Assembly: GCA_018434325.1 (NCBI GenBank)
Contig: JAHDPO010000044.1
Coordinates: forward strand, 1-64,000
Origin: Clostridia bacterium
GTDB lineage: Bacteria; Bacillota; Peptococcia; DRI-13; UBA5745
DNA: 64,000 bases
Reading direction: 5' to 3'
Part shown: positions 17,571 to 26,138 of the stretch, one piece after another
Position numbering within the stretch: position 1 is the first letter of the stretch
Layout: every line of letters starts with the position of its first letter
The notes under the pieces: generated by a model
The model's database searches: none
The model's input: only the letters and a program-made list of their open reading frames with translations
Told to the model about the DNA's origin: nothing
Made by a program: the position numbers and the translations under genes

Positions 17571-18218
17571 ATGAACAATATCCTGCCCGGTTCTTTTTTC
17601 ACCGTAGCCGAAGAGATCGCTAACGCCATCACCCACGGTGTCGGCGCTGCTCTGGCCATCGCCGGCACGGTGGTGATGATCGTCACTGCCGCCATGACCG
17701 GAGATCCCTGGAAGGTGGTCAGCGTTTCCATCTACGGCGCCACATTAATTCTGTTGTTTTTGATGTCTACCCTTTATCACGCCCTGGTGCCGGAAAAAGC
17801 CAAGCGGGTTTTCCGGGTTTTTGACCATTCCTCGATCTTTCTTCTGATTGCCGGCAGCTACATCCCTTATACCCTGGTGACTCTCCGGGGCCCCTTAGGC
17901 TGGACAATTTTCGGCCTGGTCTGGGCGTTGGCCATTGTGGGGGTGGTCTTAAATTGCATCAGCATCGAGCGCTTTGAAAAATTCTCCCTGGCTGCTTACC
18001 TGGGCATGGGCTGGTGCATCGTCATTGCCATTGTCCCTTTGATACGGCTGCTGCCCGCCGGCGGCCTGGCCTTTTTAGTCACAGGCGGCCTGGCCTACAC
18101 TTTTGGGGTCTATTTTTACCGCAAGGATAACATCAAATACATGCATTCCGTCTGGCATCTTTTTGTATTAGCCGGTGCTTTACTCCATTACTTTGCCGTC
18201 CAGTTTTATGTAATATGA
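17571..18218 (+). CDS. Hemolysin III family membrane protein
   Basis: About 215 residues with seven hydrophobic segments. The family motifs are EEIANAITHGVGAALAIAG near the start, STLYHAL, FDHSSIFLLIAGSYIP and HSVWHLFVLAGALLHYFAV near the end, which hold conserved His, Asp and Ser residues of the PAQR/HlyIII fold. The cellular role is unsettled. TTGGAG stands 9 bases before the ATG at 17571. It is followed after 23 bases by a Crp-like regulator, probably in the same transcript. Confidence 0.88.
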   Translation: MNNILPGSFFTVAEEIANAITHGVGAALAIAGTVVMIVTAAMTGDPWKVVSVSIYGATLILLFLMSTLYHALVPEKAKRVFRVFDHSSIFLLIAGSYIPYTLVTLRGPLGWTIFGLVWALAIVGVVLNCISIERFEKFSLAAYLGMGWCIVIAIVPLIRLLPAGGLAFLVTGGLAYTFGVYFYRKDNIKYMHSVWHLFVLAGALLHYFAVQFYVI

Positions 18219-18241
18219 TGTCGTATCAGGGAGGCGTGCTG

Positions 18242-18796
18242 ATGAACGACGAAAAATTTATCCAACAAATATTAGATATTTTGCCCTCACAAACCCTGGA
18301 GCTAAAGCGCAAAAAGTTCCATACCTTTAATTTCGGCCCCCAGCACAATGTCTGGATTGTCACCGACGGTCTTCTGATGACGGTGCGCAGCGCTGAAGAC
18401 GGCAGATTTAAAGGCACAGGCCTTTACGACAGCAATTCTATTCTGGGGCTCAGCGGCTTCTACGGTCACGATAAAGAAGTGACCTGCTTCACACTGAGCA
18501 AAACCACTTTGCGCTGTATCCCCACCCGGCTGTTTAATGATTTGCTGAAAGAGAATGTGGAGCTTTGCTACAATATGATGCTTTACAGCAGCCGGATGTT
18601 CACCAGGGTTATGGATGAGCTGGAAACCTCCACCTTGCGGACGTTGGAGGAGCAGATTGCCTCTTTTGAGCATAATTTGATGCAGATGGACTTGCCTGAC
18701 GATTTGTCGGTGACGGAGACTTGCATAGCTATGGCCATCGGCGCGCATCCGGTCAGCGTCAGCCGGGCCAGAAAGCGCCTGAAGGAAAATATTTAA
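18242..18796 (+). CDS. Crp/Fnr-family transcriptional regulator
   Basis: About 184 residues, short for the family. The N-terminal half is a cNMP-like beta barrel (FGPQHNVWIVTDGLLMTVRS...GLSGFYGHDKEVT), then a long dimerisation helix, then a C-terminal helix-turn-helix (DLSVTETCIAMAIGAHPVSVSRARKRL). No cysteine cluster for oxygen sensing is seen. GGGAGG before the ATG at 18242 sets the start over the upstream ATG. The ligand and targets are unknown; it may control the hemolysin III gene with which it is co-transcribed. Confidence 0.8.
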   Translation: MNDEKFIQQILDILPSQTLELKRKKFHTFNFGPQHNVWIVTDGLLMTVRSAEDGRFKGTGLYDSNSILGLSGFYGHDKEVTCFTLSKTTLRCIPTRLFNDLLKENVELCYNMMLYSSRMFTRVMDELETSTLRTLEEQIASFEHNLMQMDLPDDLSVTETCIAMAIGAHPVSVSRARKRLKENI

Positions 18797-18817
18797 GTGA
18801 AATAGCCTCAACACAAG

Positions 18818-18842
18818 CGGACTCATTCAAGTCCGTTTTTTT
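18818..18842 (+). terminator. Intrinsic terminator after the Crp-like gene
   Basis: A CGGACT-CATTCA-AGTCCG hairpin is followed by seven T. Confidence 0.88.
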
Positions 18843-18880
18843 GCCGCAAGGACCCTGCCTTCATACAGAATACAGACGCA

Positions 18881-18933
18881 AAAAAATAAGCCCGTGAGAG
18901 AAATGGGGTATGTCCCCAAGCTCCCAGGGCTTT
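18881..18933 (-). terminator. Intrinsic terminator of the fur-thioesterase operon
   Basis: On the minus strand AAGCCCTGGGAG pairs with CTCTCACGGGCTT around a GGGGACATACCCC inner hairpin. It is followed by ATTTTTTT. Confidence 0.8.
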
Positions 18934-18965
18934 CTTTGTGTATTCAGCACAAGGCATAGCGGTGT

Positions 18966-19472
18966 CTAAAACTCAAGAAATTCCTTATCATTTTCCTGCT
19001 GGATAAACATTTTTTCCAAATCCAAATCGCTTAAATCGGCAATCTTACTCAAGGATTGCTTCATATAAACTCCGGTGGCGGTAACCGCCACTTCGCCGTC
19101 GGGCAAAATCAATTCACCGCTGCTGCGAAATAACCGGCGGTTGTTTTCCGTGACCTGGGCCACTACCTTGAGGGGCACATCCAAGGGCACCGGCTTCTTA
19201 TAGCGAATGGTCAACTCCGCCGTCACCGACCAGCAATCCGGCTCCATAGGCAGGATAGCCCGGCCCAGCGTCTCATCCAATATGGAGGCGGCAACACCGC
19301 CGTGAAGCCTTTCGGGATAGCTTTGATACATCCCGCCGGGCTGGAAAACTGCTACGGTTTTGCCTTCTTCTAAGTTGTAAAACTGGGCTTTCAATCCCAC
19401 CGGATTGTCTTTGCCGCAGCCAAAACACATTTCGCTGATATACTGCTTACTGCTGACTTTATGCTTCATCAT
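18966..19472 (-). CDS. PaaI-type hotdog-fold thioesterase
   Basis: About 168 residues. CFGCGKDNPVGLKAQFY followed by RLHGGVAASILDETLGRAIL is the hotdog thioesterase signature (HGG and Asp in the central helix). It should hydrolyse an acyl-CoA-like thioester; the substrate is unknown. GGAGGAG precedes the ATG at 19472. The gene overlaps the end of the Fur-family gene by 14 bases, so the two are translationally coupled. Confidence 0.83.
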   Translation of the reverse strand: MMKHKVSSKQYISEMCFGCGKDNPVGLKAQFYNLEEGKTVAVFQPGGMYQSYPERLHGGVAASILDETLGRAILPMEPDCWSVTAELTIRYKKPVPLDVPLKVVAQVTENNRRLFRSSGELILPDGEVAVTATGVYMKQSLSKIADLSDLDLEKMFIQQENDKEFLEF

Positions 19473-19971
19473 CTTGATTAAACTCCTCCGGATCAAAAGG
19501 AAATTCTTCTTCCGTAAACGAGCTGTCCTGGGCCACCCCAGGCAAGTGCACGCGCCGGTGCTGAAAAGGCAGCTCCCGTTTAAGGCAATTAGGACAAATC
19601 CCGAAAAATTCTAAGTAGTGGTGTTCGATTAAATAACCGGTTTGCTGAGAAATCATGTCTTCGCTGGCTTGTACGGGGCAGTTGTCAATAGCCACTTGGG
19701 CATGACAAATGCGGCAGGTTACCATGTGTCGATGATTGATCCCCGCCGCCGAAAAACGGGCGGTACCATCAGGGTAAACGGCCTTCGTCACATGGCCCAG
19801 ATCGATAAGCCGATCCAGGTTGCGGTAAACAGTGGTCAGCGCCATATTGGGGCATTCATTCTGGCATCGTTTTAATATCTGATCCGCCGTCAGCGGCTTC
19901 CTGACCGATGTAAAAATGTCCAGCAATTTTTTGCGCTGCTTCGTCTTTCTGAGATCTACTTCCTGATTCAA
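19459..19971 (-). CDS. Fur-family metalloregulator
   Basis: 170 residues with a TTG start 7 bases after GGAGGG. The winged helix (ADQILKRCQ...MALTTVYRNLDRLIDLG) is followed by a metal-binding C-terminal half with HRHMVTCRICHA and FGICPNC, giving two CxxC pairs for structural zinc and His residues for a regulatory site. Whether it is Fur, Zur or PerR cannot be fixed from the sequence. A C-terminal acidic extension of about 30 residues is unusual. It overlaps the thioesterase gene. Confidence 0.88.
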   Translation of the reverse strand: MNQEVDLRKTKQRKKLLDIFTSVRKPLTADQILKRCQNECPNMALTTVYRNLDRLIDLGHVTKAVYPDGTARFSAAGINHRHMVTCRICHAQVAIDNCPVQASEDMISQQTGYLIEHHYLEFFGICPNCLKRELPFQHRRVHLPGVAQDSSFTEEEFPFDPEEFNQDDEA

Positions 19972-20084
19972 CAGTAACCCTCCACTATTTACTACTTACA
20001 GGTTAAAGAATACCATACTTTAAAGGGAAAAAGCAAATGCAAATTACCTGCAAACTGAAATTTTCTTAACACAGGCTAATATTT

Positions 20085-21383
20085 TTATTCATATTCTTGT
20101 TCTGTCCAGGCTGTCTCCTCACGGGCCAGCAGGTCACAGGCCTCCCCTTCCGGCAAAGCTACCACGTCCTGCAGCCGCCGCCGGATTTGGCGGGTTCTGA
20201 CGCCAATCAGCTTGTCCAGCTCTTTATTGGCCTGGTCCAGACGCTGTTGCGTAGATTCAAGAACTATACCAAATTTATCAAATTCGGTTTTTACCGCCCC
20301 CAGCACTTGCCAGACTTCACCGGACCGTTTTTGAATGGCCAAGGTCTTAAAGCCCATTTGCAGGCTGTTGAGCAAAGCCGCCAGTGTGGTGGGGCCGGCA
20401 ATGTTGATCCGGTAATCCCGCTGCAGGCTTTCCACCATGCCTCTGCGTACAACCTCGGCATAAAGGCCTTCAAAGGGCAGAAACAGGATGGCAAAATCCG
20501 TCGTAAAAGGCGGCTCCACGTATTTATCCCGAATGTCCTTGGCAAAACGGCGGATCCGCTGCTCCAAAGCCTGGGCTGCCGCCGCCACCTCCTGAGCGTC
20601 TCCCCTATCGTAAGCCTCGATCAGCTGACTGTAGCTATCGGCGGGAAATTTGGCGTCGATGGGCAGCCAAACCGTATCCTCGCCGGCCCCCGGTAAGCGG
20701 ACGGCGTACTCCACCACCTCCCGGCTGCCTTTTTTCGTGGACACGTTGGCAGCGTATTGATCCGGCGACAAAATCTGCTCCAAAATGGCTCCCAGCTGGT
20801 ATTCACCCAGCACGCCCCGGGTTTTGACATTGGAAAGAACTTTTTTCAGATCGCCTACGCCGGCGGCCAAGGTCTGCATCTCGCCCAGACCCTTATAAAC
20901 CTGCTCCAACCGCTGGCTGACCAGCTGGAAGGATTGGCCGATCCGTTCCTCCAGGGTTTTATGCAGCTTTTCGTCCACCGTGGCCTGCATCGCCGTCAGG
21001 CGGCTGTCCATAGCCTGGGTAACCTTCTCCAGACGCTGATCCACCGTCTGGCCCAGCCGGTCCAGCCTGACCTCCTGGCTGTCCTGAATCTGCTGCAGCC
21101 GCAGAGCAACCTGCTCGTTGCCCCTTTGCATGGACTGCCGGTAAATCTCCAATATCCTGGCCGTTTCGCTGCTTAGCTGGCCGATGGCATTTTTTTGGCT
21201 TTCCTGGCTGCTCTGCAAATGGGCGGTGATGGTTTCCAGGAACAGGCGTTGCTCTCCCCCCTGGCGCCGGGCCTCCTCCTGACTTGCCGCCCGCAGCTGC
21301 TCCGCCAGGCTTCGGAAAGAAAAGAGGACCAGTGTCAACAGGACAATTACGGCTATTAATAAGATAATTAATATTGTCTCCAA
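20085..21383 (-). CDS. rmuC: DNA recombination protein RmuC
   Basis: 432 residues. An N-terminal membrane segment (ILIILLIAVIVLLTLVLFSF) is followed by about 150 residues of coiled coil and the RmuC core. The core has NVKTRGVLGEYQLGAILEQI, LPIDAKFPADSYSQLIEAYD and DFAILFLPFEGLYAEVVRRG. RmuC limits inversions at short inverted repeats and has a predicted restriction-endonuclease-like fold. The start is TTG after AGGGAGGGAG. It is monocistronic. Confidence 0.92.
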   Translation of the reverse strand: METILIILLIAVIVLLTLVLFSFRSLAEQLRAASQEEARRQGGEQRLFLETITAHLQSSQESQKNAIGQLSSETARILEIYRQSMQRGNEQVALRLQQIQDSQEVRLDRLGQTVDQRLEKVTQAMDSRLTAMQATVDEKLHKTLEERIGQSFQLVSQRLEQVYKGLGEMQTLAAGVGDLKKVLSNVKTRGVLGEYQLGAILEQILSPDQYAANVSTKKGSREVVEYAVRLPGAGEDTVWLPIDAKFPADSYSQLIEAYDRGDAQEVAAAAQALEQRIRRFAKDIRDKYVEPPFTTDFAILFLPFEGLYAEVVRRGMVESLQRDYRINIAGPTTLAALLNSLQMGFKTLAIQKRSGEVWQVLGAVKTEFDKFGIVLESTQQRLDQANKELDKLIGVRTRQIRRRLQDVVALPEGEACDLLAREETAWTEQEYE

Positions 21384-21470
21384 TTTGCTCCCTCCCTATA
21401 GGCCTATTATAGCATATAGGAGGGTGAGGGCGTGAGCAAGGCCTAATCGGCCGCGCTCACTTCTCAGCTT

Positions 21471-21695
21471 TTAGCCGCCGGATTGCTGCAAAGCGCCTTT
21501 CAGCCTGGCAACGGCCTCGGGGATCAATCCCAGCTCGCCGGCAATTTCCATATCGCTTTTATGCTTGCCCATCAAATTGATCAACGCATCCATGTCGGTG
21601 CCCGCTTCTTCGCATTTGCGGCGAAAATCAGGCTCTGCTTTTTTGGCGTTGCCGGCGTCTCTGCCGTCTTCGCCGCTGCTTCCGATCTCATCCAA
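21471..21695 (-). CDS. Small protein with a helix-turn-helix-like C-terminus, unknown
   Basis: 74 residues from a TTG start 7 bases after AGGAGGG. The C-terminal stretch MDALINLMGKHKSDMEIAGE followed by LGLIPEAVARLKGAL looks like two or three helices of a small HTH. A second overlapping frame has an ATG at 21691, but the TTG frame has the better spacing. It lies between rmuC and the carboxypeptidase gene. No family recognised. Confidence 0.5.
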   Translation of the reverse strand: MDEIGSSGEDGRDAGNAKKAEPDFRRKCEEAGTDMDALINLMGKHKSDMEIAGELGLIPEAVARLKGALQQSGG

Positions 21696-21866
21696 ACCTG
21701 TTCCCTCCTGCCTTTCTTTTGCAGATTTATGACCTTTTTGTAAAGTCTTTGTAAACCTTTACATCGGTACCCAATTATTGTTTCCCGCTTTCTTCTAATT
21801 ATGATATAATCGGTTCTAGCTGAGGCTTCGCCCCGGTGATTAGAATGAGAGGATTTTTCAGAAGCT

Positions 21867-23288
21867 ATGTCGAAACCAACAGCTTTAACCCGCTTTTGGC
21901 AATTGCGTCCTGTTTCGGGGCTGCTCATTGTTCTATTGCTATGTCAAATCCTGCTGCTTTTTCCCGCCGGACAAGCCCAAGCCGCCATTGCGGACGATGT
22001 GCAATCCCAAGCTTTCGTTTTAATGGATGGCCATACCGGTCAGGTTCTGCTGCAAAGAGATATGCACGGCATTCGCAAGCCTGCCAGCACCACCAAAATC
22101 ATGACTGCCTTATTGGCTCTGGAAAAAGGCGACACCGCCGACCCGGTAACCGTGTCCAAGACCGCCGTATCCACCGTGCCTCGGGATGCCTCCAGCGTCG
22201 GTTTAATGCCGGGAGAAATTATCCCTCTGGAAAAACTGCTCTATGCTGTCATGCTGGAATCGGCCAATGAAGGCGCCAACGCTGTAGCGGAATACGTCAG
22301 CGGCACCATAGAAGATTTTGCTGCTTTAATGAACCAAAGAGCCAAAGAGTTAGGAGCCAAAAACACTCATTTTTCTAACGCCAACGGCTTAAACAGCGAC
22401 GACCACTACACCACGGCCTACGATATGGCCTTAATCATGAAAAAAGCAATCGAAGACCAGCGTTTCTTGACGATTTGCAGCGCCTACCAGCACTTTCTCG
22501 ATCCCACCAACCTGCAAAAAGAAAGACGTATTTTCAATAATAAAAACCGCCTGCTTCCCCAAGGGGCTATGCCCTATGAAGGAATTTTAGGCGGTAAAAC
22601 CGGCTACACCACGGCTTCCCAAAATACATTAGTAGAGGCAGCCTGCCGCGACGGCCGCACTCTGATCTGCGTAGTCTTTCAGGCCCCCAGCTCCCTGGCT
22701 TCCTTTCAGGATACCGTGACGCTGCTGAATTACGGCTTCGACAATTTCCGGTCGGTAACCTATGCAGACAGCGAATATGAAGATTCCTATACTTATTTAT
22801 TGCACAATGATATCAGTTCGGACCAGGTTAACGTCCTTTATGGCGAGCCCGTAGAAAACGAGGATGGCAGCACTTCTGTTGGCGTCAGCTTCAATTTGCC
22901 TACGGCCAACGCCGACCTCATGTATCCGGAGATCAGCGACGCCACTCTGACCTCGCCAATACCGCCGCCGCCTCCGGAGAAGGCCGCTCTGTTTTCTACG
23001 GCAGGCGTCAGCAGCCTCCTCAGCGAAACGCCGCCTCTTTCCTGGATTGTCGGTCTCTTTTCTTTTCTGGCTCTCGTTGTCGGCAAACTGCTGGGGCTGG
23101 TCAACTTGCTGCCGGCAGGGCTGGCTTTCATCATCAAGCTTCTTTTGTCCGTCTTTTCCGCCCTGCTGGTTCTGGCTTGCTTTTTCAGAACCCGGCGCTG
23201 GCTGCGCCGCCGCAAACGCCTATTGCAAAAACAAAAAATGGAAGCCAAAAGAAGAGCCTACCGGGAGCAGCAGTCTTACTGGGGCTAA
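21867..23288 (+). CDS. D-alanyl-D-alanine carboxypeptidase (peptidase S11, DacA/DacF-like)
   Basis: 473 residues with an N-terminal signal peptide ending PAGQAQA. The three penicillin-binding motifs are SxxK (Ser74-Thr-Thr-Lys77), SxN (ESANEGAN) and KTG (GGKTGYTT). The enzyme trims the terminal D-Ala of peptidoglycan pentapeptides at the cell surface. Unlike classic DacA, it ends with two hydrophobic segments (about residues 390-440) and a very basic cytoplasmic tail. A PBP5-like beta domain precedes them. In spore formers such enzymes can act in spore cortex modification; this is not shown here. Confidence 0.9.
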   Translation: MSKPTALTRFWQLRPVSGLLIVLLLCQILLLFPAGQAQAAIADDVQSQAFVLMDGHTGQVLLQRDMHGIRKPASTTKIMTALLALEKGDTADPVTVSKTAVSTVPRDASSVGLMPGEIIPLEKLLYAVMLESANEGANAVAEYVSGTIEDFAALMNQRAKELGAKNTHFSNANGLNSDDHYTTAYDMALIMKKAIEDQRFLTICSAYQHFLDPTNLQKERRIFNNKNRLLPQGAMPYEGILGGKTGYTTASQNTLVEAACRDGRTLICVVFQAPSSLASFQDTVTLLNYGFDNFRSVTYADSEYEDSYTYLLHNDISSDQVNVLYGEPVENEDGSTSVGVSFNLPTANADLMYPEISDATLTSPIPPPPPEKAALFSTAGVSSLLSETPPLSWIVGLFSFLALVVGKLLGLVNLLPAGLAFIIKLLLSVFSALLVLACFFRTRRWLRRRKRLLQKQKMEAKRRAYREQQSYWG

Positions 23289-23354
23289 CGTTTAGGCTAG
23301 GCTTGGATCAGCATGAAAGCTTAAAAATCGGCATAAAAGCCTTAAAATTCTTCC

Positions 23355-23383
23355 TTGCTTTTCTGGTCCGAAGAAAGTATAAT
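23355..23383 (+). promoter_or_regulatory. Promoter of the second SSS symporter
   Basis: TTGCTT (23355-23360), a 17-base spacer and TATAAT (23378-23383) lie about 340 bases ahead of the symporter ATG. Confidence 0.6.
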
Positions 23384-23721
23384 TACTCTATTCTGAATAG
23401 CGATCTGGCAAAATGCGTAAAGCAGGCCGGCAATCACCGATTGCAACGGCAGTAGCAAATGTAGACGATTTTGCCTCAATCACTCGCCTCAGCAGGCCTT
23501 GGCCCATCCTCGTGATGGCGCCGCCGCCACCAAAAGTAGAACGGAAGGATGGTCTATATGTCTATGTTTATGGTCAATTACAGGCATATCTCTGCGCCTT
23601 GGCGATTTAACGCCACCAGCGCGGGCGGCCTGATTTTTTATTGCCTTTTTTAATGGCAGCTTTGTAGCAGACAATAAATAAATGGCAGCAAGCGATCTGC
23701 AAATGATGGGAGGCAATTCTA
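23384..23721 (+). other. Long untranslated leader of the SSS symporter
   Basis: About 330 bases between the promoter and the ATG contain no convincing gene. Several GC-rich blocks capable of pairing are present. A GC-rich stretch ending in GATTTTTTATTGCC at 23630-23644 is weakly terminator-like. No known riboswitch consensus was recognised, and no T-box motif is present. Confidence 0.4.
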
Positions 23722-25281
23722 ATGGCAGCAAAACTTTCTTTACTGATATTTTTCTTTATCGTCACGATAGCTATCGGCTTATACTGCCGCAAACATACCA
23801 CTGACGTCAACAGCTTCATCCTGGGCGGCCGCTCTGTCGGCCCTTGGCTTACCGCCTTTGCTTACGGCACCTCTTACTTCTCCGCCGTGGTTTTTGTAGG
23901 CTATGCCGGTCAATTCGGCTGGAAATACGGCATGTCCGCCACCTGGATCGGCTTGGGCAACGCTTTCATCGGCAGCCTGTTAGCCTGGGTAATCCTGGGA
24001 CGCCGTACCAGAATCATGTCCAATCATTTGGAAGCAGCCACCATGCCGGAGTTTTTCGGCAAGCGCTACAACAGTCAGGCTCTGAAAATTGTTTCTTCCG
24101 CTATTATCTTTATTTTTTTGGTGCCTTACACTGCCTCCATTTACAACGGCTTGTCCCGCCTCTTTGCCTTAGCCTTTGATCTTCCCTATTGGGTCTGCGT
24201 TTTGGGCATGGCAGTGCTGACGGGCCTCTACGTCACTATGGGCGGCTACATGGCCACCGCTATCAACGACTTTTTTCAGGGTATCATCATGCTGGTCGGT
24301 ATTGTGGCCGTCATTGCCGCCGTGCTTAACGGTCAAGGCGGTTTCTTTGCCGCCGTTAATTCGTTGGCTCAATTAAAAAGCGATATTCCCGTGACCTTAG
24401 GTCAGGCCGGAGCTTTTACCTCGTTTTTCGGCCCCGATCCGGTCAATCTGTTGGGCGTCATTGTCCTTACCTCGCTGGGAACCTGGGGCCTGCCCCAGAT
24501 GGTTCACAAGTTCTATACCATCAAAAGCGAAAAGTCCGTGGCTGCCGGTACGGTGATCTCCACTATTTTTGCTCTGATCATTGCCGGCGGCTGCTACTTC
24601 CTGGGCGGCTTTGCCCGCTTGTTCGACAATCCTGCCATCTATAATAGCCAAGGCAGAGTGATGTACGACAGCATCATTCCTTACATGCTGTCGGAGTTGC
24701 CGGATGTTTTAATCGGCATCGTCATTGTTTTGGTGCTGTCGGCCTCCATGTCCACCCTCTCCGCCCTGGTGCTGACCTCCAGCTCTACCATGACTCTGGA
24801 TTTCCTTAAAGGTCTCTTCATGAAGGATATGTCGGAGAAAAAACAAGTTTTGATCATGCGTCTCCTGATTGTCTTCTTCATTATGCTTTCCGTAGTTTTC
24901 GCCCTTAACCCGCCGGATTTCATTGCCCAGCTGATGGGTATTTCCTGGGGCGCCCTGGCCGGCTCTTTCCTGGCCCCCTTCCTTTATGGCCTTTACGGCA
25001 AATGGGTAACCCGCAAAGCAGTCTGGACCAGCTTTATTACCGGTGTCGGCATCACTTTGGCCAACCTCTTCTTCCCCTTTGTCAATAGCCCCATCAACGC
25101 CGGCGCCCTGGCCATGGTGGCAGGCCTGGTGGTCGTCCCCCTGGTCAGCCTCTTTACCCAGAATCCTTACTGCTCTACCATTGACGCCACCTTCGCTTGC
25201 TACGAAGAAGAAGTGGTTGTGCCTAAGCGGGTGGCCTTGTCCAACGGTGAGGCCGGAAAAAAGGAGACCTTCAAGGCCTGA
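23722..25281 (+). CDS. Sodium:solute symporter family protein
   Basis: 519 residues with about thirteen hydrophobic segments. FILGGRSVGPWLTAFAYGTSYFSA is the N-terminal family region, and TIKSEKSVAAGTVIST, APFLYGLYGKW and the preceding loops match SSS members. Closer to the sodium/proline or pantothenate-type subgroup than to sugar symporters, but the substrate is not assigned. GGGAGG lies 7 bases before the ATG. It is a single gene with a long 5' leader. Confidence 0.87.
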   Translation: MAAKLSLLIFFFIVTIAIGLYCRKHTTDVNSFILGGRSVGPWLTAFAYGTSYFSAVVFVGYAGQFGWKYGMSATWIGLGNAFIGSLLAWVILGRRTRIMSNHLEAATMPEFFGKRYNSQALKIVSSAIIFIFLVPYTASIYNGLSRLFALAFDLPYWVCVLGMAVLTGLYVTMGGYMATAINDFFQGIIMLVGIVAVIAAVLNGQGGFFAAVNSLAQLKSDIPVTLGQAGAFTSFFGPDPVNLLGVIVLTSLGTWGLPQMVHKFYTIKSEKSVAAGTVISTIFALIIAGGCYFLGGFARLFDNPAIYNSQGRVMYDSIIPYMLSELPDVLIGIVIVLVLSASMSTLSALVLTSSSTMTLDFLKGLFMKDMSEKKQVLIMRLLIVFFIMLSVVFALNPPDFIAQLMGISWGALAGSFLAPFLYGLYGKWVTRKAVWTSFITGVGITLANLFFPFVNSPINAGALAMVAGLVVVPLVSLFTQNPYCSTIDATFACYEEEVVVPKRVALSNGEAGKKETFKA

Positions 25282-25321
25282 CCTGTCGGGCTCCTTTTTA
25301 GGGCTAACCAGCGGCAGAAAA

Positions 25322-25576
25322 TCAGCATTTGGCTTTGGCATATTTCTTCTTCGTTGCCTCACCGCCCCGCAAATGGCGCTCCGCCTTGTTTTGCTCCAGC
25401 ACGACTTTGGCTTTGGCCGCCAGATCCTTGCTGATTGACGGCAGCCTTTCCGTAAGGTCTTTGTGAATCGTTGACTTTGATACACTGAAGATCTGCGCAG
25501 TCTGACGTACGGTGGCCTCTGTATCCAACATATAATTACAGACGTCCAATACCCGTTTCCTTATATAATCCTGCAT
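25322..25576 (-). CDS. spoIIID: Sporulation transcription factor SpoIIID
   Basis: 84 residues. VRQTAQIFSVSKSTIHKDLTERLP is the SpoIIID helix-turn-helix, and RHLRGGEATKKKY matches the conserved basic C-terminus. SpoIIID is a mother-cell DNA-binding protein that modulates sigma-E and sigma-K dependent genes. In Bacillus it lies between spoIIQ and mbl. Here it keeps the same strand as the SpoIIQ-like gene (36 kb) and mreB (10 kb). A GGGGGGAT stretch precedes the ATG. Confidence 0.95.
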   Translation of the reverse strand: MQDYIRKRVLDVCNYMLDTEATVRQTAQIFSVSKSTIHKDLTERLPSISKDLAAKAKVVLEQNKAERHLRGGEATKKKYAKAKC

Positions 25577-25706
25577 TCTGACATCCCCCCGACCCTGCCC
25601 AATTTTCCTTACATCTTATGTGGCCTTGCCGGTATGTAGAACCCAAAAGAGGGGAATTATGGAAGAGGCTCCGGAGGATATCCTGCAATAAAAGCAGCAG
25701 CCAATT

Positions 25707-25752
25707 AAAAAAAACCGGTTCTTCTGTCTTTAGCGCAGAATAACCGGTTTTT
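25707..25752. terminator. Bidirectional intrinsic terminator
   Basis: AAAAACCGGTT and AACCGGTTTTT flank an inner CTG/CAG pairing and loop, with A-run and T-run on the two sides. It lies after the DUF1805 gene on the minus strand. Confidence 0.85.
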
Positions 25753-25784
25753 CTATATGTTGCTCAACGAATGGCAATAGCCTC

Positions 25785-26138
25785 TTATGCCGTTATGGCA
25801 GCGCCGCAATCTCCTGTCTTGTTTCTGTAGTTCAGCATGGCGGCCAGGGCCTGATTGCCAGTCATACCAGGCCGGATACCGATGTCTTCAGCTTTTTTTG
25901 TGGCGCTTTTCACTTCCATTTTCAGCAGGTCTTCCAGAACCCGGATACCTTCCATACGGGCGGCGACGATTTGCCGCTCGGGATGAAGCCTGTCCAATGC
26001 TTCAATATTTAGTACGCCGCACATCAGATAGCCTGCTGACGGTACAACCATAGCCATCAGTTTAGTCTGGGGCAGCAGCACTTCCACGCCCAGGACCGTA
26101 CCACCTTCCGCAAGCTTTAAAGGAGTTACGTTGATCAT
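25785..26138 (-). CDS. DUF1805 (YunC-like) protein
   Basis: 117 residues; GVEVLLPQTKLMAMVVPSAG and YLMCGVLNIEAL followed by RQIVAARMEGIRVLEDLL match the small DUF1805 fold. The function is unknown. Its ATG overlaps the tctA stop codon (ATGA), so it is the last gene of the transporter operon and is translationally coupled to the permease. This suggests a role linked to the imported substrate (inference). Confidence 0.75.
   Translation of the reverse strand: MINVTPLKLAEGGTVLGVEVLLPQTKLMAMVVPSAGYLMCGVLNIEALDRLHPERQIVAARMEGIRVLEDLLKMEVKSATKKAEDIGIRPGMTGNQALAAMLNYRNKTGDCGAAITA

Noticed and set aside
21836-22270. Open frame overlapping the start of the carboxypeptidase gene
   Set aside because: The overlapping frame has no domain, whereas the other frame encodes a full S11 peptidase with signal peptide and all motifs.
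23384-23721. T-box riboswitch in the SSS leader
   Set aside because: The conserved T-box GGTGGNACCGCG element is not present, and the downstream gene is not of the expected amino-acid type.
24709-25485. Open frame of 258 codons on the minus strand
   Set aside because: It runs across the SSS symporter and spoIIID. Its composition (Gly/Gln/His/Asp) is that of an antisense frame.
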